Assembly: GCF_023091745.1 (NCBI RefSeq)
Contig: NC_068910.1
Location: 7,228,272 to 7,292,271, forward strand
Origin: Budorcas taxicolor
Lineage: Eukaryota; Chordata; Mammalia; Artiodactyla; Bovidae
DNA: 64,000 nt
Direction: 5' to 3'
In this document: piece by piece, positions 25,501 through 37,500 of the stretch
Position numbering within the stretch: the stretch's first letter is position 1
Layout of the letters: each line of letters begins with the position of its first letter
Notes under the pieces: model-generated
What the model was told of the DNA's origin: nothing
The model's input: only the letters and a program-made list of their open reading frames with translations
Database searches by the model: none
Program-made: the position numbers and the translations under genes

Positions 25501-28500
25501 CTTCCAAGGCCATTCAGCACAGGATTTTCTGGAATGTGGGTGGGGTCCTGAGAGCTTTACCGCAAGTTAAACTGCTGAGCAGTTTCCTCTCAGAACAGGC
25601 TGTCCCCAGTATCCTGGGCTGTTACCCAGCAGAACAGTGGGAACGTTTAGAAGCTGACTATTTGCCCCCAACATGTGGGCAGCAGGGCAGTGGGAAGACA
25701 GGAGGGGGCTTCCTAGGGGGCACTAGTGGTAAAGAGCCCGTCCGCTAATGCAGGAGACTTAAGAGACGCAGGTTCGATCCCCAGGTGGGGAAGATCCCCT
25801 GGAGAAGGAAATGGCAACCCACTCGAGTATTCTTGCCTAGAGAATCCCACGGACAGAGGAGCCTGGTGGGCTACAGTCCACAGGGTTGCAAAGTGTCGGA
25901 CATGACTGAAGTGACTTAGCATACGTACACGCACATTTGCCCCCTGAATGTGGGCAGTGGGACAGTGGGAGGACAGGAGGGGTCACCCTCAACCCAAATG
26001 GATGTAATTCCTGTGGTCTGTCTCCCAGGGGTCCAGCAGAACAGACGACATGGCTGAGTATAACTACGAAGACCTCGGGTTCTTCAATAGTTCCAACGAC
26101 AGCAGCCAGGGGCACCAAGACTTCCTGCAGTTCAGCAAGTTCTTCCTGCCGAGCATGTACGTGGTGGTGTTCACCTGCGGCCTGGTGGGAAACTCCTTGG
26201 TGCTGGTCATCTACGTCTTCTACCAGAAGCTGAAGAGCCTGACGGATGTGTTCCTGATGAACCTGCCCCTGGCTGACCTGGTGTTCGTCTGCACTCTGCC
26301 CTTCTGGGCCTATGCAGGCATCCACGAGTGGGTCTTTGGCAGCGTCATGTGCAAAGCCCTGCTGGGCATCTACACGCTGAACTTCTACACGTCCATGCTC
26401 ATCCTCACCTGCATCACCGTGGATCGCTTCGTCGCGGTGGTGCGGGCCACCAAGGCCTACAACCAGCAGGCCAAGCGCATGGCCTGGGGTAAGGCCATCT
26501 GCTCGTCCATCTGGGTGGTTTCCCTGCTGGTTTCCTTGCCGCAGATCATCTACGGCAATGTCCTTTACCACGACCGGCCCTTCTGCGGTTATCACGAGGC
26601 GATTTCCTCCATGGTGCTGGCCACCCAGATGACCCTGGGGTTCTTCCTGCCACTGCTTGCCATGGTCGTCTGCTACTCGGTCATCATCAAGACGCTGCTT
26701 CAGGCTCGAGGCTTCCGGAAGCACAAGTCTCTAAAGATCATCTTCCTGGTGGTGGCGGTGTTCCTGCTGACCCAGACGCCCTTCAACCTCGTGAAGCTCA
26801 TCCGCAGCACGAGCTGGGAGTACCACACCATGACCAGCTTCCACTACGCCATCGCGGTGACAGAGGCCATTGCCTACCTGCGTGCCTGCCTTAATCCTGT
26901 GCTCTATGCCTTTGTTGGCCTCAAGTTTCGGAAGAATTTCTGGAAGCTCGTGAAAGACGCAGGCTGCCTCCCTTACCTGGGTGTCTCAGGCCAACACACG
27001 TGTTCGGAGGACACTTCCAGGAGTGCTTCAGCCTCTCACAACGTGGAGGCCACCAGCATGTTCCACCTGTAGGGCTCGGGGAGGCTCCTGGATGTCACGG
27101 GAGCACAGCTGTGTCTTCTGGATGAGGCAGGCTTTGTGTATAGCATGCGCGTTCTCACAGAGAGGTTACCCAACGCCGGAGCTGGGGGGGCTGCTGCTTC
27201 TCAGACATGAACAGATCTGCTTTTTCACAGCCTAGCCTAAGCTCAAAGGGGAGTCTGAAAGCTGCGTGGGCTTTCCTTCCTCCACCCCAACAATACTGAT
27301 GCCAGGAAATGACATGTGATTCTCAAGACCCCGGGTTCTCCTTCACTGAGAATGGGACTGGGACAGAGCTGAAGAGGGGGCATGGCCAACAAAGGTCTTG
27401 AAGGCAGGTAAGAATCTGGGTTTCCAAGTTCCGAAAACTTTTCTGATGGCTGGTAAGCAGGGGACATTAGAGCAGCCATGAAAACCAACGCTGATCTTGG
27501 CGTCTTAGACCTTCATCACCAGGTGCTGACAGAAATGAGCTCAGGTTCTGTCGCATCTTTGGGGTTTCGTTTTTATAGAGATAGATGGTTAATCCTGCTA
27601 TCTTTGCTTGATCCTGGAAGGACTAGCACCGGAAAACACGAATGGGCCGAAGCAAAACAGGGTCGACTGAAGATTCCAGTGGGCCACAGAAGGCTAGAAA
27701 AATGCGCAAAGCTGGGTGAAGACTGTCAGGAGTCTAAGCAGCACTTCTGAACGGGATCCTCAGTGGGTTTGCTCTTAAAATCTGAATTATTCAATGCGTC
27801 ACATACAAATCATGTATAGATGTATATGTTATACACACACACATGCATATCAAATAGCATATGATTTTTATGACTGAGAAATAAAACTTTTAAAATGTCT
27901 CCAAACTACTTTTACTCTCAGGCACATTCTACCTTAATGCGGTGATCCTGAATAAAACAAAGGTGATCACTCGTGGGCTCAGAGCACAGGAAATAAGTTT
28001 ACGACTATCAACTGTGAGGGCACTGCTCTATCGATACACCAATGGTTAACAAGCCAGCTTCTTCACTGTGGCTTCTAACCTCCTGCCCAGCGCGAGAGGA
28101 GCCTCTGCAGTGTGGTCACGGGATGAGACAGAGTTTTAAATGTCAGCCACTTGTTTGTGTATGTTTATTGTACCCCAGCACCTGCTCAACAGGCTTAAAG
28201 TGGCCTTTTTGGCTCACATGTTGCAAAACCACTCACTGAGACATGGAGAATACTTTGAGGACAGCTAGAGAGAGACCTTGGGGAGGGGGTCAGAACAGGC
28301 TGAACAGTAAGGTTTTGAGGCCTGGGCAGACCTGAGTCACTGGCTGGTAAGGCCAGCTGCATGCTGCTCCGTCACTTCAGTGGTGTCCGACTCCTTGCAA
28401 CCCCATGGACCAGGGCCCGCCAGGCTCCTCTGTCCATGGGAAGCTCCCGCAAGAATACTAGAGGGGGTTACCATGCCTTCCTACGGGAGATCTTCCTGAC

Positions 28501-31500
28501 CCAGGGATCGAACCTGTGTCTCCTGCATTGATGGGTAGATTCAATTCTTTACCACTAAGCCACTGGGTTAAGACTGGTTGGTAATGTCTTAGCCACTTCC
28601 ACTTTGGTGCAGCGTGTTCCGTAACAGTGTCGCCTCTTAGGCCAGCAGGCGGAGGGCTGGAGAGGACACACACCAAACACTTAGCACCCTTTGCATTTGT
28701 GGGAGGAGGGGCCCCCAAACGGTGGCAGTGCATTGGTAAGGCGTGGGAGGGGGGGCTCCGTGCCTTGCAGAGGTGCAGGGCATGGCCCAGCTGTGTAAAG
28801 GCTTGGCCTGCAGGGCCCATAGGGCCCCACCAACTGTTTCATAAACACGCTAAATGCACCCATGGGGAGAGCTGCTTTACAGAGAGGGCAGGAGAGCAGA
28901 GAGCTCTGCTCAGGCCACAGAGGCCATCTAGTACTCTGTAAACACCACAAGCTGACCTTTTCACTGTGACAAGGCTGAACTGACCTTTAACCTGTTTATG
29001 TTGGTTTCAGAGAGGTGGGGGTTGGTCATCCTCCTCTGTGCGGTCACCTTAATGCCGAGCACTTATGCTAGAGAGGCCACAAGCCCCTGGCCTCCCCAGT
29101 AATAACCCAGAACAAGAGGCAGAGTCCCTAACTGGGAAGGAATGGGTGAAGTGTCTAGCCCAGTTTAGGTCCTCTGACCACACAGAGGAAAGTAGTGTGG
29201 TGTGAGGGGAAAGGCAGGGCTCTGGGGTGACTCAGATTCTGCTTCAAGGACAGCTTCATGTCTGTGCACCCCAGGACACGGCAGGCGCCCCCCCATCCCC
29301 GCCCAAGCCTGTTTCACCAACCGTACCCCTGGCTGATGACGCCCTCTGTCCAGGAGCGCTGGGAGGCGGTGACCACGTGCTCGGAGCTGTGCTGGGGGCG
29401 GCCGCTCAGGCAACGGAGGGGCAGATGCTGGGACCGCTGGGTCCTCCCCTCCCGAGTGCCGGCCTGGCTGAGTCAAACGAGATGAGTCGCCTCAGGCCAC
29501 ATGCCACGCCAGGCCTGTTATGTGCCCTCTGTCCAGGCTCCCCGCAAAAAGGTTCTGCACTGGCCCTTCCACAGCTGTGGAATATCTGCCTGCCTGTCCT
29601 GAGGAAAAGCATGGCCACTCCATCTTTTCCCGCTTCTCTGCCTCCCCTGCTTGGGCCCACACTCTGGCCTTACCTGCTGCCCTTGGGAGCAGAGATCATT
29701 TCCCCAACCCCCTCCTGGGCGCACGCCACTCCGGGCAGCAGACCCTGGCACAGCCCACAGAGCTTCCTGAGGGTTTTCACTCTGCACTTCACTCGTCCAC
29801 AGGACAGCCCTGTGGAGCACCGGCTCCCTGTCTCAGAGCCGCCCTTCCCCTCCCTGTAGCACTTGCCTCTACTCACACCCACTGCTTGAGCTAAGGGGCC
29901 TGGGGTGCAACTGGAGGAGGTCGGGTGGGCTGTGGCTGCCTTGGGTGAGGCCTCAGGGTCTCCCCCTCCATTGAGTTCCCTGCACTTGCAGCCCAGGGGC
30001 AGGGCAGGGCCACGCTATCCGAGATGCAGAGAACACAGGCTGACCCTGATTCCAGGGGCTACTTGGAGCCAGAAGCCCGGGATTCTCAGCGAGCGTCCTG
30101 CAATGAGGAAATGATGCTGCGGGACAGAAAAAACAGAAGCTGCCTGTCCTGGAGGGGCAGAGGCGGAGCGGAGAGCACCGAGGACAGGGCGCTGGCTCTC
30201 CTTGTGCTCTGGGGGCAGTGCCCCTTCTGCGCACCACTCCTTTGTGGCCCACGGTACCCAATGCCCTTTGTTAGGACGTTTGGTACTACCCTATTTTCCA
30301 GATGAGGAAACAAGTTCAGAGAGATAACTACCTCACAAAGCACACACAGCAGGGTTAAAACCCTGGTGAAAAATCTCTTTTCTTCCCTCAAATGTTGGCT
30401 AAGATGGACCAGGGAACCTGACAACTCTGTACTCAACTGAAGGCAGAGATGCTAGGTTAACCCAAGTGCAGCAAGGCTTTTTGGAAAAGGTCAGCTTTCA
30501 TTCCAATCCCAAAGAAGGTCAATGCCAAAGATGTTCAAACTACCACAAAACTGCACTCATTTCACATACTAGCAAGGTCATGCTCAAAATCCTTCAAGCT
30601 AGGCTTCAACAATATGTGAACTGAGAACTTCCAGATGTATGAGTTAGATTTAGAAAAGGCAGAAGAACCAGAGATCAAATTGCCAACATCCGTTGGATCA
30701 TCAAAAGAGCAAGAGAGTTCCAGAAAAACATCTACTTCTGCTTCACTGACTACACTAAAGCCTCTGACTGTGTGGATGAAAACAAACGGTGGAAAATTCT
30801 TAAAGAGATGAGAATACCACACCACTTTACTTGCCTCCTGAGAAAACTGTATGGAGGTCAAGAAGCAACAGCTAGAACCGGACATGGAACAACTGACTGA
30901 TTCAAATTGGGAAAGGGGTAAGTACATCAAGGCTGTATATTGTCACTCTGCTTATTTAACTTCTGTGCAGAGTACATCATGTGAAATACTGGGCTGGATG
31001 AAGCACAAGCTTGAACTGAGATTGCCGGGAGAAATATCAATAACCTCAGATATGCAGATGACACCACCCTAATGCCAAAAAAGTGAAGAGGAACTAAAGA
31101 GCCTCTTGATGAAAGTGAAAGAGGAGAGTGAAAAAGCTGGCTTAAAACTCCACATTCAGAAAACGAAGATCATGGCATCCAGTCCCATCACTTCCTCGCA
31201 AATAGATGGGGAAAAAATGGAAACAGTGACAGACCTTATTTTCTTGGGCTCCAAAAACACTGCAGATGGTAACTGCAGCCATGAAGTTAAAAGATGCTTG
31301 TTCCTTGAGAAAAAAGCTATGACAAACCTAGATAGTGTATTAAAAGGCAGAGACATTACTTTGCCAACAAAGGTCCACATAGTCAAAGCTCCGGTTTTTC
31401 TGGTAGTCATGTATGGATGAGGAAGTGGGACCATAAAGAAGGCAGAGCTCCAGAGATTTGATGCTTCTGAAATGTGGTGCTGGAGAAGACTCTTAAAGTC

Positions 31501-34500
31501 CCCTGGACAGCAAGGAGATCCAACCAGTCCATCCTAAAGGAAATCAACCCTGAATATTCATTGGAAGGACAGATGCTAAAGCTAAAGCTCCAATACTTTG
31601 GCCCCTTGATGTGAAGAGACCCTGATTCTGGGCAAGACTGAGGGCAGGAGGAGAAAGGGGCAACAGAGGATGAGATAGTGGGTTAGTATCACCCACTCAA
31701 CGGATATGAGTTTGAGCAAACTCCGGGAGACAGTGAAGGACAGGGAGGCTTGGCGTGCTGTAGTCCATGGCGTCAAACATGACCGAGTGAACGAACAACA
31801 ACAAAAGGTGGTTTTCTAACCTTAACCATGTTCACCATTTTCTGTTCTCGTTTTGCTTGAAATACCAGGCATTGGATCTCCTGGTTGGTGATAAACCCAC
31901 AAGAGTTCCCCGAAACACTGACCACAGAGCCCCCGTTCTAAAGGAGGTGCTGGCTAAGATACTCTGTGGGTTGGCGCAGTCTCTATAGAGTTTGAACTCA
32001 GTAATCCTGGGCATCAGGCAGGATGTTCTTTGGTGAAGACACCTGGGCTACGAGGTGCAGCAAACCAGGGCCCATGCAGTAGACACCACAGCGTGATCCT
32101 TGACCTCACAGTTCAGGGAAAACATCGCAAAAACAAGGCACCTCCATGGAAGGCTTCCCACACGGAACCCAGCTTACCCTTTTAACACCGTGGGAATGGG
32201 TGCGGCTACAGCTTGTATGTGCCAGGGAGGAAGTTGAGTTTAGGGGCTGTGGTGAACCTAGGGGCGGCAAACCAGGACCTGACCAGGAGCATCTGACTCT
32301 TGAGCTCAAGCTCTTCTCTGACATGGTCTGCTCAAGAAGGGGAGGTAGGCCTGGGGGAGGCCAAGGACTCAAGGCCTGCCCTGCTGTGGGCGAAAGGAGC
32401 TCTCTTTTCTTCTCAGCCTGCTTCAGGCCTGAGAACAGCTGGGCCTCTCTCAGGGAGATGGCTGAAGGTGGGCCTGGATGACTGTGGGGAGGGGTGTGCA
32501 TGTCCGCGGGGTCTGGAGAATGTCACCTTCCCACCTGGTGAGGCCTGTGCCCCGGGGCCACGTGCCGGGGCCACTCGGAGGCTGCTGAAGGGTCAGCGGT
32601 ATCCTGCCAGCTCTCCCTGAGCACCTGGGTTCTGGGGCCTCTTCCTGTCCTGTCACAGCCAGGGGGCCAGGGCAGACAATTGTGTTTGTCCTGAGGACAC
32701 GTGTGTGGAGCGGGGAGTGGATGAAGGGTAAGGAAGGAGGGCAGCTCTTTGATGGGAAGATGGGGAAACGGGGCCAGGAGAAGGTGGCAGTACGCTGCAA
32801 AATGCATCTCTTGCCTGTGACTAGAGGGAGGGGTTCTGGGTACAAAGCTTGGTTCTGACGCTTGCAACCCCGACCTGGAGTGAGTTACCTGGCCTCCTGA
32901 GCTTCAGTGCCTCGATATGAGAAACAGGGACCATAACCCCTACTCTGTGGAGGGCTGGGCGGGACCAAGTGAGGGCGCGCAGACACAGCTCTGGAGGGAA
33001 AAAGCTCCAACAAGTGCTTTCAGCAACACGACCTCCAGGCGGCCTCTGTTCTCTGGATTAGAACTTTTGCAGCGTTAACCCCTCCTGGACCACTTCTTAC
33101 TTTGGACTCTTTCTCTAAATCTCTTGGCAAGGACATGTACACACACCCAGGCTCTGTACCACCCCTCTCCCCACCGCCAATTTCTCAGACTCCTGGTGGT
33201 TTTAAGCCTAAGAAAAAGCTGCAGGAGACACGGGTGTCTGCCTCCAGTTAATGTGCAAGCAAGGTCTGAGACGGGGCAGGCCCTGAACTGACTCGGAGGG
33301 CTTACTCTTCGCCCAAACAGGCTAGGCACGGGACTGCAGATCCATCCATTAGCCCCGGATCTGCCTTGGAGGCCGAGGCCAGCATGCTGGCAGTTTCCTT
33401 TCCCTGGAACGCTTCCTGATTTCCCACGACCGAAACATACACGTTTGTCAGTGGTCAGAAGACCTTCTGCTTTTGCTCCTACTAGGAAAGGGGAAGGTGA
33501 GGGGTGAAGTGATGGGAGAGCTAAGGGGTACTTTCTCATGCACCTGAGAGCCCAGGGCCATTTCCAAGGCCCTGAGGTTCTGGTCTGGCTCACCTGACCC
33601 CTGACCCACCTGGCCAGTAGTCAACGCACAGTCAGCGAAGAGTTGCCAGGTGACAAAGGAAAAGGGTGGCTTAGTGCAAATCCATGGGGGTCAGGGGGGA
33701 CACTGCATGCTCACGCAGTCAGGCAAGGCTTCAAGGTGGGGCTTTCAGAAGGAAAAGCAAAGGCCCATGGTCACAGTGAGCACCTTTGCTTGGGTGATGG
33801 GGTTGGCTGTATCCTTGACGCGAGTTCTCTCACCCTTAAGCATGAGCATAACCGAGTATAGGGACACACGCTGGAGCCTAAAATCTCCTGAGCTGAGAAC
33901 CTCCCAAGATTAAGTGCATCTCCTCCCATGCAGCAGAAACCCCAGACGATAAATCTGACAGATTGGTGCCAGCCCTCCTCTGAATTCTGGGCATGAAGAG
34001 AGGAACAGAGATCTCAACGTGAGTGGGCAAAAGCTCGCGAGGCTCCCCGCCTGGATGGAGAGTGGGCCATGGACTGTCTGTACACGGGGGCCCTGTCAAT
34101 TTTCCCCGAGCTTCTGAGCAGGCAGCGCTTTGCACGAGAAACTGCATTTCAGCCGGACGCCGGGGCTGAGAAATACCAAGTGAGGCTGCCACGGAGGGGA
34201 AACTGACCTTTGCCGTGGGTCCCCTGACTTAAACTCTTGACACTTTAGTGTGGTGGCACTTGATGCAGTTATTTCATTTATTTAGAAATTAGCCCTTGCA
34301 CAACTCTCCTTGCAAGCTTTGTTGGAAAACAGCTGGCCCAGAAAAATTGGGGAGGCCAGTGGAGAGCTGGTGCTGAAGGATGCACGGCCCTGTGCCGGAT
34401 GCCGTCCATCTACGGCAGTGGAAGGTTCGGAGGGTCTGGATCACCGTAATGGGACAGGGCCCAGGCTAGTTGGGGGAAAGTCCTTCGGTTCCACAGAGTG

Positions 34501-37500
34501 CTGGGTAACAGACTTGTCTATATTTTTTATTGCTTTTAGAACTCTGGGGCTCGAAGAGGCCTTAGCTGAAGCCAGAGGAACTTCTGAGAGAAACCGCTTG
34601 AGAGAACTGAAATTAATCTGAGCTTCCTTTCTTGTGGCAGCATCACCAGGCCTGATGAGTGGTTCTATGACGTGGTTTTTAAAGAGCAGTGTGATGCTCT
34701 GAGCACGGCTGAGGCAGCCCAGGAAGGGCTGCTCTTCTGAATCATCCAGCAGAAGTCATCCCGGATCTCTGCTGCACGCGAGCACATGCACCTCAGTCCC
34801 CCTGCTGACGTCCTACCCCCAGCGCCTCAGAACGGGGCTGCTTTTGGAGATAAGACGATTAAAAGTGACAAGTCGCTCAGTTGTGTCCGACTCTTTGTGA
34901 CCCCATGGGATTCTCCAGGCAAGAATACTGGAGTGGGTTGCCATTTCCTCCTCCAGGGGATCTTCCCAACCCAGGGGTCAAACCCAGGTCTCCCACATTG
35001 AAGGTGGATTCTTTACCATCTGAGCCACCAGGGAAGCCCAATACCATTAAAGAAGTTATAGTTAAAATGAGGCCAATAAGGTGGGCCCTAATCCAATCTG
35101 ACTGGTGTCCTTATAACAATGGAAGATTAGGAGCCAGAGAGACAAGGGTGCACACGCCCAGGGTCGGGGCTGACCACATGAAGAGATAGGAAGAGAGCGG
35201 CGTCTGCAAGCCAAGGGGAGGCCTCAGGGAAAGTAAACCCGCCGGCACCTTGGCCTTGGACTTCCGGAACCTGACAAATTAGACTTCTGTTGTTGAAGTC
35301 ATCTGGTGTACAGCATCTGTCATGGCGGCCTACGTGGATTAATATAGTTGCCCAAGACAAAAAAGGCTTCATGGAGTTGCTGAAATCAGGAGCACTGCTG
35401 ACAGAAACGCCCAGAAACTCTCTGACAAGGCTCCACGCTGACCACTCCCCAAGTCCTGGTGCTGTTCAAGGACCACCTGCCCTGAGCACTGTGCTCAGGC
35501 ACCTTCCCTTAATGAAAGACAGGCGATCCTGCTTCTGAGCTATCCTAATCCTCTGATGAGACAGCACAAGGCCAGGGGCTTCCCTGGTGGTCCAGTGGCT
35601 AAGACTCAAGCTCCATTACAGGGGGCCTGGCTTCAATCCCTGGTCAGGGAACCAGATCTCACATGCAACTGAGAGTCCGCACACCACAACTAAAGATCCT
35701 GCATGCTGCAACAAAGACTGAAGATCCTGAGCGCAGCAACTAAGACCCTGTGCACCCAAATACGCACTTTTTAAAAAAGAAAGAAGGCACAATGCCAGGC
35801 ACTTAATGAGAACTCGGGAAATGGAGGTGATGTCTACTCACTGTTCGGCCACATTTGGGTCAAGAGAATCAGTCTCAGTAGGTGTTTCAGGCAAGGAGGG
35901 GCCGGACTCCTGTATCTGGCATAACTCCTCGTCTGTGATGATGTCAAACACGGCGTCATCCGGCGGCCGGCAGTCTGTGTTTGCACCTGGGGCACCGATG
36001 CAAGCGGGGAGAGAGGAGAGGCGCACGGTCATGCACGGGACAGGGAGGGAGCGCAGCTCCGTGGACTAACCGGGAGCACGCACCCTGCAGCGCTCACTCA
36101 ACAGACAGCGACTCTGTCCGGACGGAGACAAACGGCTGTTGGGGTGTTTCAGAAAAGCAGATGAGGGGACTGCAGGTGAAACAAAGTATTTTCTCTGAAG
36201 TCCCTTAGGCAGGGGCGTGGAGGACTTTTAAGCTCTAACATGTTCTCTGAGGCCCCTTACTTAGAAGGAAAACACTTCTCAAACCTTATCAGGAAAGAAC
36301 CTAACTAAAAGATAAACATACTTCCCTGCTGCTGAATCCTTGCTCCAGCAGACACACACCTCATGCATGCCTCTTTGAGAGCAGGATTCTGTGTGACCTG
36401 CATTTCCATCTCAGTCCACTAGGGGGTGGAAAGGAACTGCCCACCACCCCCCAACCCAACCCCACCAACCCCACCCAACCCCACCCAACCCCACCAACCC
36501 TTGAAGCTCGACAGAATTGTGCCCAACCCTGCAGAGCACTGGGTGGGAAGGACACTGTGTGGATGCTGCTGTTCTAGTCATCCCCACCCTGCCAACAAGC
36601 ACCCTCCTGCACGTGATGGAAGCTGTGATGGCAGGCCTGAGGTGAGAGAAGAAAAGGCAAGCAAGACCGAAAGAAAGACAGGCAGGGGAGGAGGCAGGAA
36701 ATATCAGAAATCAAAACAAGCAACCTCAGCATGCTGGCACCATGCCACCCTGTGTTGTCACTGAAACACCCAGAATGAGCCAGGCACGGGAAAGAGTCCT
36801 GGGCTGCTCAGCGAGAAGGGTTCATGTGGGCTGCAATTTCCCAGCGGGCCCTGCCTCACAGCACCTGGACGGGCTGGGCTTTAGGAGGGACGTTCACCCT
36901 TGGGCCTGAAGTCTGCATAATGGAGGGCGGCTTGAGGCACAGGCTGGAAAGGGGGGACTGGGACTGGCTTTTTTCCATAGGCCCAGCCACATTCCTGAAC
37001 CCACCTTTTGAGGCTGGCAGGAGGAAGGGGGAAAGAAGAGGAAGGAAGGGAAAATGAGCAACAGGGACCCAAAATGATGCCCGCCAAGAGAAACCAAAGG
37101 AGCCCTAAATTGAGTGCTCTGCCACGTGTAGACTGGAAGACTCAACTCTGTTACTCTGGCAATTCTCCCCACACTGCTGTAGAGACTCAATGCAATCCCA
37201 ACCAAATGTCACCAGGATGTTTTTGTAGAAATTGACTAGTTAATTCTAAAATTTATATGGAAAAGCATACGACCTAGAATAGCCAAACTTTAATAAAGAA
37301 GAAAATTGGAGGACTCACTCTGCCTGATTTTAAGACTTATAAAATTACGGCAATCGTAACAGTGTGGTATTGGTGAAAGAAAAGGCACGTTAGTAAACGG
37401 AGTGGAACAGAAAGTCCAGATACTGAATCATATATAAAGGCAACTGATTTTTGAGAAAAGCACAAAAGCAATTCTATGGGAACAGACCTTTCAACCAATG

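Larger units (their letters stand above)
16449..35841 (-). other. FYCO1: FYCO1 19.4-kb intron hosting CXCR6
   Basis: The largest FYCO1 intron in the window. CXCR6 lies in it on the plus strand. Repeats: CHR and L1 pieces (18932-19340), a G-rich tract (19494-19526), an old hAT relic (20650-20810), MIRs (21985-22180, 22690-22775, 30265-30370), Bov-tAs (22812, 25706, 28362, 34868), an L1 3' end (23598-23830), a BovB (30484-31805) and a CHR SINE (35576-35786). The 16449-18900, 23831-25660, 28570-30260 and 31806-34860 stretches are mostly unique, with no supported gene. The CXCR6 promoter and noncoding exon should lie left of 26029 but I cannot place them. Confidence 0.75.

Noticed and set aside
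25750..25800. tRNA-like box B sequences in SINE heads (also at 3395, 22855, 28510, 61160)
   Set aside because: They belong to tRNA-Glu-derived SINEs with decayed A boxes and no cloverleaf; not tRNA genes.
25837..26724. 295-codon minus-strand open frame over the CXCR6 5' coding half
   Set aside because: Antisense shadow of CXCR6 running into the adjacent Bov-tA; no recognisable domain, and CXCR6 itself is clearly conserved on the plus strand.
36824..37087. Small open frames near 36.8-37.1 kb
   Set aside because: Short, overlapping on both strands, adjacent to an L1 fragment and without conserved domains.
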